Below are positions 1 through 28,100 of a stretch of 64,000 nt of DNA, piece by piece. The stretch covers positions 372,001 to 436,000 of the forward strand of contig JAQGDQ010000053.1 in the NCBI GenBank assembly GCA_030141605.1, written 5' to 3'. This DNA comes from Tubiluchus corallicola. Taxonomy: Eukaryota > Priapulida > Priapulimorpha > Priapulimorphida > Tubiluchidae. The position numbers and the translations under genes are program-made. Each line of letters begins with the position of its first letter. Position 1 is the stretch's first letter. The notes beneath the pieces were generated by a model. It saw nothing but the letters and a program-made list of their open reading frames with translations. It did not search any database and was not told the origin of the DNA.

Positions 1-950
1 ATCACATTTCATAAGTTATAGAATTGGTACCAGTTTCTACGTTATTGACTTGTTGATGTCATCATGCATGCCATGTTGGAAGAAAATGCCTGGTAAGTGT
101 GATGCCAAGAATTTGGATTTGGCAAAGCCATTATGCATTTTTGGGTTAATAAGTTGTTGGCTGGACCAGCATGATTGGGTGGTAGCTTTTTCACTTCTCT
201 GGCTTGCTTGGCATTGTGCCATAATTATGCTGCTGTTTTCGAGCTGTTGCTTATGCAGTATGCAAGGTGAATATTTTTGTCTGGTTGGCATTAAATAAAA
301 GGTTCTTGCATTGTAAATGTGCTTACTGAAGCCTGAGAATTTTCCTGCTTATGTCAAGCAAGTTAAAATATTATCTAGAAGTGTGTCATGTGCATGGCCT
401 TTTCTGCTGTGTTGGTTTCTTTTAGGCTTTATTATGTTTTAATCGAGGAAATGTTGTTATATTGTTATATTTCAGTAATTACTTTAGAGCCACTTCACAC
501 TGAAGACGTTGCAAAAGAAAAACATTGGTTTCTATAATGCATTTGAGACACCTCCCTCCTTCATACTGTGCGTTTTCTTGTGGAGGACGCCTGTTACAAG
601 CTATGCATTGTCTTTGTGGGGAATATTTCCACGTGGTAGAAATGGGACATGTTCCATTTTTGTGAATATTCCTTACAAAATTTACATTAAAAATTAACTG
701 TTTAATTACAGTGTACTTTTTCTTGTTTAGCATACAACAATTAACTCCTTTCAGTATAAAAATCATAAATTTTCAGCCAACGTTTTATCATATAGACAGT
801 TCTTTGTTTTATTTAAAGGAAGACTGGACAATTGTTTAGACTCAATCTCATTTTCAATTACTGTCCAAAATATACATTTTCTTGCCTATAAAAGTTATCA
901 ATTGTTTCTAATAGAAAGTTAATTAACGGCGTTTGCGTAAGTGTTACTGC
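1..950. other. No gene recognised at left edge
   Basis: Short overlapping open frames occur on both strands (for example about 50-298 on + and 479-766 on -), but none shows a recognisable domain, convincing splice sites or a family resemblance. The stretch is AT-rich like the introns. It may be intergenic DNA or part of a gene lying mostly outside the window. Confidence 0.4.
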
Positions 951-1105
951 TTAAAGGCGTGGTGTCATGAAAATGGGGTCTACGTCATATGGCGCCTTCT
1001 ATTTGTCAGCCACGTGAAGGTGACAAAAAGGCACTGCTGCCAATCTTGGTACATTCACTGAGCCGCGCGTTGCGTTAAAAGTTTAACAAAAGTTGAGTAT
1101 CCGAG
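951..1105 (+). promoter_or_regulatory. Candidate promoter / 5' non-coding exon of TTC39
   Basis: This patch is richer in G+C and CpG than its surroundings. It contains a CACGTG E-box and a CRE-like TACGTCAT, and it ends at a good donor (CCGAG, then GTAATT, at 1105/1106). The first coding exon at 1709 begins with an acceptor (TTTCTAG) ten bases before its ATG, so an upstream non-coding exon is expected. Its position here is inference. The start of the patch, TTAAAGG..TCATGAAAAT, also resembles the end of the repeat at 1910, so part of it may be transposon-derived. Confidence 0.35.
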
Positions 1106-1718
1106 GTAATTATTATTTAATCTAAGCTTTGATTTAAAAAAAGCTATTGTAGTTTTCATTGTTTTAGAGCATTCTTTATTCTGAACTAATACTTACACAA
1201 TCATCCGGTTTTCTTTTAAGGAACAGTGACAGTTATATATATTTTTTTAAAAAACTATTAAATTTCTAAAAATTTCAGCTTGCTAAAAGGCACTAGATGC
1301 TAGAGCTAGCTGGTTGTGCATAAAAAACGTTTAAATTATGTGCAGTTTTGTTAGGAAATGAACATTTTTAGTGCGTAGATCATTAAGAATAAATTGTCTT
1401 TTTCTGATTTCATGAGAGTAATTCCCTGTGTCTTTTCCTTTAAATCCCCTATGTGAAATGGACCTTTGATATCCGGTAAACTAGCTTACAGTGTCTTGCA
1501 TTTTACGATGTCACGTTAAGATTTACACCCGCTCTACTCTATTTCATTTTCAAATGTTGGACAGTTGAATATAATGCAAAAATTTTACAGATTAGCCAGT
1601 TACACAGATTTATATGATCACTTACAGTGATGTATTAATTTACTAGATGGTACTAGATGCCACTAGATGCTACATTTATAATATTATAATGATTTCATTT
1701 ATTTCTAGTCCTAGTGAG

Positions 1719-17092
<15,374 letters not shown>

Positions 17093-19560
17093 TTATTTTC
17101 TAAAATTGTCCATATTATAGTTTAAAGGGATGAAATTTATGAATGTCAGCATACTGTGCATGAACATGCAATACTCGTTAACACCAAAATAGCTATGTTA
17201 CTCATTAATGTTTGGTGAACTCGAACTGTTTTAACCCTCCAGGATTATTAGTATACCTACTGAGGATGTCTGCTGTATCCAATATTCTGACCACTAGTTC
17301 AGTGATACCATAGTCCATAGGACTTGCTGCAAAGGCATAGAACCTTTTTTTGCAATTTGTAGTCATTTTTTAATGTATTGTCTGCAAATATTAATTTTTT
17401 TGTATGTAGCAGTCAATTCTTAAATTGTGAGTTTGAAGTAATGACAGAATCAATCTCGTTTTTGATTCTATTTAAAGCTCGAAATACTCACAAGCCAAAT
17501 TTATTTAAATATAAACAAGACTCTGTTTTAATGGGATTGTTGGTATACAAAAAGATTGCTTGCTCAAATTTTTGCTAGTCATTGTAATACGAGTCATCAC
17601 CAAAAGTGACGTCATATTACCCTTGTTATAAGCAGTTATAAAGAGAGATTATTATGTGACCACTTGCTCTATTTCCTTACTGTGATGTTTTATAGCTTGA
17701 CTAATTGCTTGCCACATTTTTAAATAAATGATTCCGGTGTTGGGTGTCCCCATAAGTTTCATAATTTTTCAACACATTCTAAGTCATACCACAAATTTTC
17801 AAATTGCTCATACCCATATTTGCAGTTACATTATTAAAGAAATTACCATAACTGGGGCAGAATTATATGCTCACTTTAACGTTTACCTACTACTACTGCC
17901 ATACCAAGTAAGAGATAATTTCATTAATTAAAGTTTTAAAACCATTAGTTTTTTTATGTTGCTAGAAGTCACACCAGCATTTCAGATTAGAATAATACTA
18001 TGTGCTTAGCAAAATGCTGAGTATAGTGATATGAACGTGGGGTAAAGAAGCTTTTGTCGAAGATTTTGTAAAGCATCAAGAGAAATTATATGATGGAAAT
18101 TTGTATCATTAAGCCTTGATAATCGTATGCAATAGGTTTTCTATAGTAGAAATTGCAGTAAGACTTTATGTTTGCCCACTAGGCCTTTAATATTGTAAAA
18201 TTTTGTAAAGTAACATCAAAAGAAACTATATGATGACTCTTGTTCTTAAATTGTTTGACCACCTTGATTACATTCAGTTGGATACATGTAGTGAACTAAA
18301 CTATTCAGTAAACTGCAGCATCTACGCTGCAGCAGATCAGTGAATGCACTTATTTTTGATGTTCTGGTTCAAATTTTGTTACCAAATCTCAGTGTCGGGC
18401 GCTAGCCCGAAACGTTCCAGACACAGCAAGTATATATCTGTATCAGGCCATAACTGTGATAACTAAGATGATTAGTTATTGTGACTTATCTGCTATACAT
18501 GTCGTGATTTCATGTTCAATCCAAGGACTTGAATGTGTGATGTGGATAATGATCTCTAGATTAATGACAATGTTAATTATGGAAAGTCCATTCGTTTAAA
18601 TTTTAATAATTTATGGCAAAAAAATCTGTACTCACTCACGAGTGTCAGCACCTGTACTGAGCTATGTATGTCAAATAGTATTAAGGCCTGGTCTTCTGCC
18701 CTGTGCGAAGATGTTCATGTGGTCTTGGATTTTGACTTCAGGCATTTTATTACTTTTATTTAATTCCATACTGAAATAATTACCATACTAAAAAGTCAGA
18801 AGTTTATTGTCAGTATCTGTATCAGTACTATTAATAGTGACATAAGCTCTTGGTGGCACTTTTGCTTATGAAACTTTTGCCATGATTTCTTTCATTAGGG
18901 ATATATTTTCTATGGATTCGAGGTATCAGCCTTCACATTGAACTTTTACTGAATTCCCACGTTGTCCAAGTTATTTATAATATTGTGTAATCAGTCATTT
19001 GGGAATAAGTTATGTTTTACGCCTTTTTTGCACAGTATTCTTCTCAAAGATATGCTATTAATTTACTGAAATAGACAATGTGTTTAATTTTTCTTTGTTT
19101 ATTTCAAAAGATATACAATGGACATCATTCTTTATAAGTGGTGCAGTGTATATCGGTACGTAGTCAATGGACTTTATTTTTATTTTTCTAAAGTGTATAT
19201 CAAAAGATCGACAATTGATTTAAGTGAACTATAAAACCTGGTGAATGAATTTTATTTGTCTTCAATGTAGTTTTAAAAAAATTATTTGTAATTTAATTTT
19301 TTGCAATGTCTGAAAAAATAACCAAAGAATTCTACATTCGGACAGTGAAATTAAGGAAGTAAGTCTATGGCTTTCACTGCTTCTACAATGTATTTAAAAA
19401 ATGGTGAGAGTTTTAGCTTTTAAAAATTTTATAATCGACAGTGTACTTTAAGATAAACGCACACCTGCTGTGTATGCGTGACACGTATGCACCTGTACAA
19501 GTATCTGTATTTACAAGACACCAAATTTCATCAGTGAAGATGTAGCTCCTCTGTGGTTCC
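17093..19560. other. TTC39 3' region and intergenic DNA
   Basis: This follows the TTC39 stop. A canonical AATAAA at 17723-17728, about 630 nt past the stop, is the best polyadenylation signal I see. A palindrome-containing motif at 18395-18414 (CGGGCGCTAGCCCGAAACGT) resembles repeat-element ends, but no element could be delimited. No other gene is supported. Confidence 0.5.
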
Positions 19561-19567
19561 CCAATCA

Positions 19568-19665
19568 CTTACAACAACAACAAAATATCAACAACAACAC
19601 CAGCATCACTGTCACCACCACCACACCACTACCGCCGTCACTACTGCCAACACCAACAACAGTTA
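19568..19665. repeat. Degenerate CAA/CAC trinucleotide repeat
   Basis: An imperfect run of CAA, CAC and related triplets with interruptions. The antisense frame reads as a low-complexity Val/Gly stretch, which is an artefact of the repeat. Confidence 0.8.
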
Positions 19666-21990
19666 TTAAAGTCAAACAGCACAGTCGGACAAAATCATTT
19701 AAATCGTTTTGTGCCATGAAATGTACAGTAACTGGTAGCAGCTGGGACAGCATGATTTGTCATCTTCATCATCGTATGTACACTTGGCAGTGGGGTAAAT
19801 ACAATTAAACAAATTAAATAAAGCATAACTATGGATATCATTGTCAATATTAGAAAATACATTGTTTAAATAAAATCAATTATTAATTTTACAATAATTT
19901 TAGGATACACTAAAATCCATTGCCTAAATTTTGAATGCACATTGTAGAAAAATAAAATTCATTACTAATGTATTGAAATACTTTGTAGAAAAATGGAAAA
20001 CGTTGTCTAGCTCTAAAAACAAATGGGAGAAATATAAAATGCCTTGTCCAAACTATGAAATACTCTGCAAAAAAGTTAGTGTGCAGCCCAAGATATTTGT
20101 GCAAGAATTACCACTAGCAGGCCAAACATTAGTTGTAAGTTTAGATTTTTGCTTTTTCAAGTTTTTGATGGCAGGCCATTTGATAAACCCATGAATTCCC
20201 AAGCCCAAGATGTTGCTCCATCGAAGTATGACCGAATTTTGGCAGATACGATTAAGACTGATTAGTCTGATAACATGGTTATTGGCAAATTAATTGTGTT
20301 TACTGTTTGGGAAAAAATTATTCAAGACGCACACCACTCACTCTGAACTAATGGGTGCATTTTAATTTAACCAACTTTGTAATGCACATAAAGAAATAAT
20401 AGTCCGATTTTTGGACTTAATTGTTTATGGTAACAGTTAAAAATCAATTATGTTTCCAATGACAAAAGTATCACCGAGACACTTTGATAAGGAATAATAA
20501 GACACAGCATTATCAGTCACTGATGGTGTAAGAGAGTACTAAAAGTACCTACAACCTCCACCCTGTTTGGATAGCCATCAAAATAGTCGAGAGAATGCTT
20601 TCTTTAGAAAAAATATCTTAAAATATTCATTTGCACAGTATTTGCTTGTTACAATAATTTCTGTGATGAGTTGGACCAAAAATATTTTCTCTTTAATAAA
20701 TTATTGAACTTACGTAAATTAAATTATTTGTTTCTTGTGTTAGGTAGATATAAATTATATGCATGAGTTACTAAACCTATATAATTAAAGACTATCAATA
20801 TATCTAATCATGCTTCATTTCACATCTATTATATTGTTGGTAAATTTGTGTTGAATGATTTAGTGCATACAAGTGTTTTTACTACCAAATGTCAAAGAGA
20901 AGCCTGAAAAATGCATCTTGGATAAATCTGTAGTAAAAGTTAGTCCGGAATACAAAACATTAGGTTATTTGCTCATTGAATTTGTTCTTCAACTGCCTGG
21001 ATACACATGCAATTTCAATTAGAGTGCAATTTCTTGTTGCCATGAAGCCATTTTTTTTCATGAACTTGTCAGTTAAAAATTCATTTTTAGTGCTATAGAA
21101 TCCATTTTATTGTAAAAATACCAACACAATGTAAAAACTGGCTAATATTGTATTGTGAGGTGGAAAGTGATGATGTCCACTGCTACTATCTGATTTTTAA
21201 ATTGTCACTGCTGATCATAGTCTGGTGAAATAATTTGTACAATGAAATCTGTTGAATCTTGTTATGCCACTTAATTGTCAGTTTAACCTTCTGTTGTTCA
21301 ATTGAAGTTTTTCTCTGTTAAATTTTTTATAAACTTTATTACAACTACAAAATGTAGCTTACATAATTAGCTAGTTATCCGATATCTAAATTTCGTCATT
21401 AGCTTAATGGTGAGGTAGTAATGTAAACCACCTTACGCTTTTCAAAATGATCCTGAAGGTTTTACTATAAAGGAACTTAATAAATTCCATTTCAGAGATA
21501 TATTTAAAAAATGTACGTTTTAATAGCATTGATATTTCATCGCAAATACAAAAATCTAACAACATGACATGTCAACAAAAAATAATAGTCATTAAGTAAA
21601 ATTTTCTAGCTAACAATCGGAGCTGTTTTTGTACTAATTTTCTGAGAATTTGATAAAGTCAACTTAACAGTAGTACACTTTAGTATTGTTAGAATTTTAT
21701 CACAAACAAAAAACTGTATGGCATTCTAACTAAAACTAACAGCTACTTTCTAGCTGACAAGCAGTTTAGTTCTCATAGTAATTTGAAAAAATACTATTAC
21801 ATCTCACAAAGTTAAGTGAACAATGGTACACTTTAGTAGTGTTTGAATCACAAACAAAAACAATTGCATGGCATAATAACTAAAAAAACTAACACTCATT
21901 TCCTAAACTAACAACCAGTCAGTTTATAATAATCAATATAACAGACCATAAAGTTAAGCCAGCAGTAGAATTTCCTTCATGAAGCTGAAG
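19666..21990. other. Intergenic DNA downstream of GPX, nothing coding recognised
   Basis: AT-rich sequence between the convergent ends of TTC39 and GPX. On the - strand, ATTAAA at 21524-21519 and AATAAA at 21340-21335 are possible polyadenylation signals for GPX transcripts. A small frame at 19931-20194 has no family resemblance that I can see. Confidence 0.45.
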
Positions 21991-21993
21991 TCA

Positions 21994-22064
21994 ATTTATG
22001 CATTTATATCAGACAAAACCTCACCATTGGTTTTTGAAGCAAGTCTTCATTAAAGCACATTATT
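21994..22064 (-). promoter_or_regulatory. SECIS-like element of GPX 3' UTR
   Basis: On the - strand, an ATGA at 22050-22047 is followed 11 nt later by an A run (apical AA motif). A TGAT lies at 22011-22008. These are the parts of a SECIS non-Watson-Crick quartet plus apical adenines. Stem pairing is partial but clear. GAC/GTC is next to the quartet and CTTC/GAGG is near the apex, with a small internal loop. Below the quartet TTTA/TAAA and ATGT/GCAT pair as helix I. It starts 72 nt after the GPX stop codon, where a eukaryotic selenoprotein mRNA needs it. Folding was judged by eye. Confidence 0.8.
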
Positions 22065-22122
22065 GGCTTTCACACCGACGAAGAGTATTCTACTTGACAG
22101 ACTTCACTCGACTACACTGTGA

Positions 22123-25100
22123 TTAGAAATACTTCTCTAGATCTTTCACTAAATCCTATAATGTAATAAAACCAATGTACATCAAAATTATTGCATACCA
22201 CATTATCTGCACATACTAATGAGATCATGCAAGCTTAAACATTCTAATATCAAAACTGCATTTTTATTTTTTTGAAGATCATCATAAAAATGCTTTCTGA
22301 AATGCTGATTCGCTTATAATGAGTTCCAAGAGACAATGTGCAGGTTGTAGAAAATAAGCTGGTCGATCATGGTCAGCACTAGTTGAGGTCTAATCACAGA
22401 ATTGAACTCATCAATGGGAATTAGTGACAACTGCCATGATGAATAAGCGAGCACGCTCGTACAAACCCCACATTTAGGCAAAATGTTTTAATATAAATGA
22501 GCAGACTTAATATTTTTGTTGCTCATTTATTTTAAAGGAAGGCTGACTGGCTTATTTGCTTTATAATTACGCCTTTGCATTTTGCAGTGCTTTGAAACTT
22601 GTCTCTACATTCTGTTTAAATTGAAAAGTTATTTTTTGGCTACTCGAAGTGTTAATTTCGTGTAAAAGCTGTTGCTCTGCAAATTTGTGTGTATGAAAAA
22701 GCACAATCAGTTTATCTGTTGATTAGACATTAATTGTGACCGTCATGCTTTTTAGTTCACTAAAGACAGTTGTTATCCAGCGTGAGCTGCTGTCTCAAAT
22801 ACCGCTGAGCATGCTATGTCACAGCGGAGGCAGAGCAACAAACCAATATGGTTGACGTCAATTGTTTGAGTGTATGTACAAGGTAGAAATAAAGCCTACA
22901 AGGCGAGTATGACTTAACGATGAAAATAGCACTTTCCTTTGAGAATGACACAATTTTCTTAACGAGTGCTACTGTTCAGCAACTATTTTATCACAAAAGA
23001 GTAAACTAGAGTGTTTATACTCTGTTATTTATATAATTAAGGCAGATATTGTATTTAATAAGTCCCTCATTCCTGCATAAAATAGCCCCACAAATTGCTT
23101 TTCTAAACCACTGCTGTAACTCATTGTAACATCTGCTAATAGCTGAGTGTTTGGCATGCGTGTTATAATTGTTTAATGTGCAACACAAACACCCTGAATG
23201 TCTGCATGGGTGGAGCACATGGCTGGTTTTTAATAGCCGTGCAGGGCTTACAGGTGCAATATAATTTATGAGTATGAGCGGTACAGGCCTACATCTCTAA
23301 TAATTAAGTCTGCAATCTGGCTAGCCTGTGTTTGATTTAATGTGGAATAACTGTATTTATTTAATACAGTATTTTGATTAAAAACTCAACTTTCAAGAGT
23401 TTACACGGTCACAGAATTACATACATGTACTTTGCAAAGCAGAAAGCAAAACAATTATTTTTTTAAAAGCTTGGTTATTTTTGCCTACCTCATTAAACTG
23501 CATCACAGCTTTATTCAAGGAACTATCAAGTTTTAAAAGACATGAGAAAACGTAATTACTAGTTGCTGCTGATGACTCAAAAACTTGCTGAACTTTAGCA
23601 TGGCGTCAACTGCATCATTTAAGCTAACACATTAACAGTTTTTTTTTATTTCTGAATCATCATGCCTGCTTTCTTCATTCCGACATTAAGCTATAGTTAC
23701 AGTAGCCATGCAGCGGCAGACTCACCAGCACGTTTGCAGCTGTACTTGATACAAATGATTTTACGCACGACCAACAAATTAATCCTAATGTATATAGTGG
23801 TCATTTGCCCATTGTTTCAGAGCTCACATTCGTTATATGCAGAGGGAGAACAATTCACAAGATGGCAAAATTCCCTCGTAATAAGCAAAACCTCATAATA
23901 TCTGAACTCGTTGTAAGCAAGGTTTAATTAAGCCTAAGATTTGAAGGGACATTGAAATTTGCTCGTAATAAATAAAGGCCTCGTTATAAGTAGATTATAC
24001 TGTGGGTACTTTGCATACTAAACAAGTTAGGGGATGTTAAAAAGTCAGATGAGGGGGCTTTGCATTCTTTTTTAAAGTTTCATACATTCAGAAACACGTC
24101 ACTAAATTGCTCCCTTACATATCATTAATAGCTATTCTTACAAAATGGGGCTTCACTAAATAACTATTGTTTTGGCTCTTCTGCAAATTTTTAATAAGAA
24201 AACATCATTTTCAAAGGACTTTCATTACATATTTTACAACATTCATACTTGCAGCAATACAACACAAAAGAGACAAGACAAAAATTAAACTGAATCTTTA
24301 TGAACATTAAGGCAGCATGAGTTAGACTGATTTGACTCAAAGATGTAAATGTGATACTATACTGACAACAGGTGCTTTAATAAACTCACAGTACTTACTT
24401 TCGGAGCTACGTTAGGAGCATATCGTTTCACCGGTTGACCTTCTTTATCAATAACAAATTTGGTAAAATTCCACTTAATAAAACTGAAATAAGAAAAAGA
24501 AGCATTATGTTAGGCCGCTGCAACATGTAAGTTTCTGTTTGACTATTTATCAGTTCATTATAACTGGTTCCATCAGTCAACCATCAACAAATGAAAACTG
24601 TGAAGTGTGACATTATTAAAGCAAAATGAAAAAATCTCAATCAGAAAGGGGTTATATCACTTTAAGCGAGCGTTTCATGGTGCTCACGACTTTGGCGGCT
24701 ACTCAAAAACTTCTAAGTCCAACTGTCACCAACTATGCTCCAAAAGATCCCCAAATAATCGCAAAACATTTGCGCATGTTCGTCAATGTCATCAAAAGGT
24801 TGCTAACTTTGGCACGAAATTTCAAAATTTTTAAACGTTGTCGCCAAATCACAGAACTTGCCACCTCTCCCCCAAACTTCTCCAAACTGTCATAAAGTTG
24901 CTCAAACAAGTGCCTAACCTACGCAGATACGTCGTCAATTATTCGTGATGTATGTAAACAATTTCAATATCCATGAAAGCTGAGATGCTTTTGAGAGTGC
25001 TGCAACAACTATGTTTAAACATTTTGGAGAACCTCAGTTGTCCCATACTTCTTTCTGAGAAAATTCTGTGAAATGGTCATGAAATGATCGCAATACACTC

Positions 25101-28100
25101 ACACGAATGTTGCATAAGTGTTACAAAAGTCATAAAACATGTGTAAGCGTGTGCAAATTTCCTATGACAGTCTCGCGAAAATCGCCGGAGAAAAAAGCCC
25201 AAAATTTGCAAAAAAAGTTGCAAAAATTGCACAAAATTGTTTAGAACGTCTCTCGTGAGTGATTTGCGACCCAGGTGACAAAACAGTAGCGACAATTTTT
25301 TGGCAACTGTTAGACTTTCTATCGTCACAAAGAAGTCGCTACCCCATGAAATGCTGGCTTTAACATTCTGCATGACAAAACAATCGTAGTACATACACAA
25401 ACTAACAGTACTTTTGTATGAAAGCATAATTTTCATAAATTATTTGGACAGGAGACATTTTGTTACAAGAAATACAAAATGTGACAGTACTTTATCTAAC
25501 GTTTGGCTTTGCAAGCAACTTACTTGTGAAATATAAATAAACAAAATTACAAAAAAGGGTTCTATTTGCACTAAGCACTTTCTCCCACTTATCTAGAGTT
25601 TGAGCCACAAGCTCTACAAAATACATTATATCAAAGCATTGAAGATTACATTGAGTTAGGTAGTGTTTTACTCTATACTTTATTTTTGCGTTTACTCATA
25701 CAAAAAAATTTACTTACTTTCCCAAGGTACCGCCCTGCTTGTGTTTCAGGTATTTCCAAAGAGGGTGGGCATTATCCCCATTAACATTTATCTTGCTAAA
25801 CATGTCAAACTTAACATTATACCCAGCCGCAAATTCTTTTATTTCAGCATCTGAGCCTGGTTCCTAAAAAATATCAACATTTACAATGTTAAAAAAGAGA
25901 CTACATTTACTATAAGCCAGCTTCTTTAATAAAATTCATACAGCACAGTTTGCTATAAACAGTTATTATGACTATTACATTTTTATAATGACTAGCAATA
26001 AAAAGAAAAATAGAAAAAATACAGTTGTCATTTGGTTACTGTTGTGATTACAATTTGGTGATAATGAAACATGAGGAGTGGCAAAACGAAGTAAGTTTGA
26101 AGTCTGTTACTTTTAGAACAAAACTCGTGTATCATTGTCACAATCATAATGTGTAGATAGCTTTTGTTTGCTGTTCTGCAAATTTTGCAATTCTAGTTTG
26201 AAAGGCAAAGTATTATTTTGTAACTGTGCTACACTGTGCTACTGCAGGGTCTATAAACATGTTGTGCATCTATATGTGCCAGAAGAGAAGTTAATATTAT
26301 ATTTTTATTGGAAATATTCTAGTTCTTGTCTGGGGCACCAGAAACCGACAGTTGCATATGTGTTAGAAAGAAAAATGGTGGTGACCCATTAATCATTTGC
26401 TTTGGATAATACATTGTCCAGAAAAAGCTCATGGTCACGAAAAAAATCTACTTCCATGTATGGGGATAATATTTTTACTGATCTCAGCTAACTAAAGAAA
26501 CTATCTGAAGAAATATGAAACAACCGAAGAAACTACAACTAAGGTTACGAGAGAAGAAACTTGGATAAAGTCCAATCTCTTATTCAGTCTGACTGGTAAG
26601 TAAAATCAAAATACAGTGAAGCAAGGCTGTTTTTTTGGAATTAACAAAGATAAAAATTCCACTGACTGGAAAAGTATGCCGTAAAATCTCCCAAAAGGCT
26701 TTTGAAATTTATGTATAATGCAGCAAACTACCCACTAATTACCACCTTTCTGTCTAGGCAAGAAAGCACAGCCAAGTACTCAAACTGCAACTCCATTGAA
26801 TTTGAAAAAAATGAACTAGGTTGTTGTTGCTGTGGCACCTAGTATGTCTACTTTTACAAGTTTTACAAGAATTCAGAATGTGACACAAAGCAGATATACT
26901 AGGCACCATAACAACATAGTTCATTTTTTTCGTAGCTTCAAACATTAAGTAGCTTCTTTAATGTCTGCCAAGATTTCAAACAGAATTAGCTATCTGTGTC
27001 ACCTTTGAATATTCTTAAATTCAAAAATGAACCTGGATCGGCAAATCCAACATTTTTCAACCGGTAAATATTTTCAAGCTTGATTCTCAGTAAAATTTAT
27101 TATGTTATATCATTGCAAAAATTTTAGACGATATTGAAGACATGAAATTCGACCCTAATTCTGTACTTTTTAATCTATATTGCAACAGTCTTTCAGATTA
27201 CTGTACAATTATACATTTTTGTAAGTTATAAAAAATCTGTTAGTCCTAGTGTTCATCAGATTACATGCTGCGTTTGTGTGTATAACAAAACTTTTGGAAT
27301 TCCTGCTTGTGAATTAAAAGCCCTAACGACCAGAACGTATGTATTTATTTATCTATAACAAACAAAATGCTCTTATACTACTACTAACAGATATTAAACA
27401 GACAAAAGCAGTACTAGACACACAAAGTAATGCAGAAATCACCTACCTGGCTACCAAATTGGTTGCATGGAAAGGCAAGGATGCGAAGGCCACTACTCTC
27501 AGCATACTGCTCATGAAGCTCCTGAAGCTGAGTGTAGTTGGCCTTTGTGAAACCTCATTTAGATGCAACGTTTACTATGATACACGGATGACCCCTTAAA
27601 AAATAAACATACCTATTTCACTATGTCTTGACAATTTGTTACCCTTTATTTTTCACTGCACAAAACTGGCTCCTCCTTTAGGTACCTCCTTGCACGTGCT
27701 TGGGGTATTTTCCATCAGTATTTATCTTTCTACACAGAATAAATTTAATGTGCAAATTCTTTGAGCGTGTTTCCTAAAATTAATTGATGTGTAGTGTACA
27801 GTATAAATAAAGACAAAAGCGTACGTACTTATATACACACACTTGCACATATGTGTATACGCACACACGCTTATACACACACATGCATATATGTACATTC
27901 ACAGGCACGCACGCACGCACACACACACACATGCATATATGTACATTCACAGGCACGCACGCACGCACACACACACACACACAGAAATTTTTAAAAGAAA
28001 TTTCAATGTAATACAAGAGGATGTTCGCATAGTTATTACTAGAACTAGCAAAGGTAGATGATATTTACAAAAACACCCAAACAGCATGTAGAGCACAATA

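Noticed and set aside
50-298. Open frames on both strands near the left edge
   Set aside because: No domain, no splice context, and mutually overlapping; typical of chance frames.
479-766. A - strand frame with CIAC and CLKC cysteine pairs, zinc-finger-like
   Set aside because: The spacing fits no family I know, and nothing around it supports an exon.
27780-28061. His/Thr-rich and Cys/Val-rich frames
   Set aside because: Microsatellite translations in GPX intron 2.
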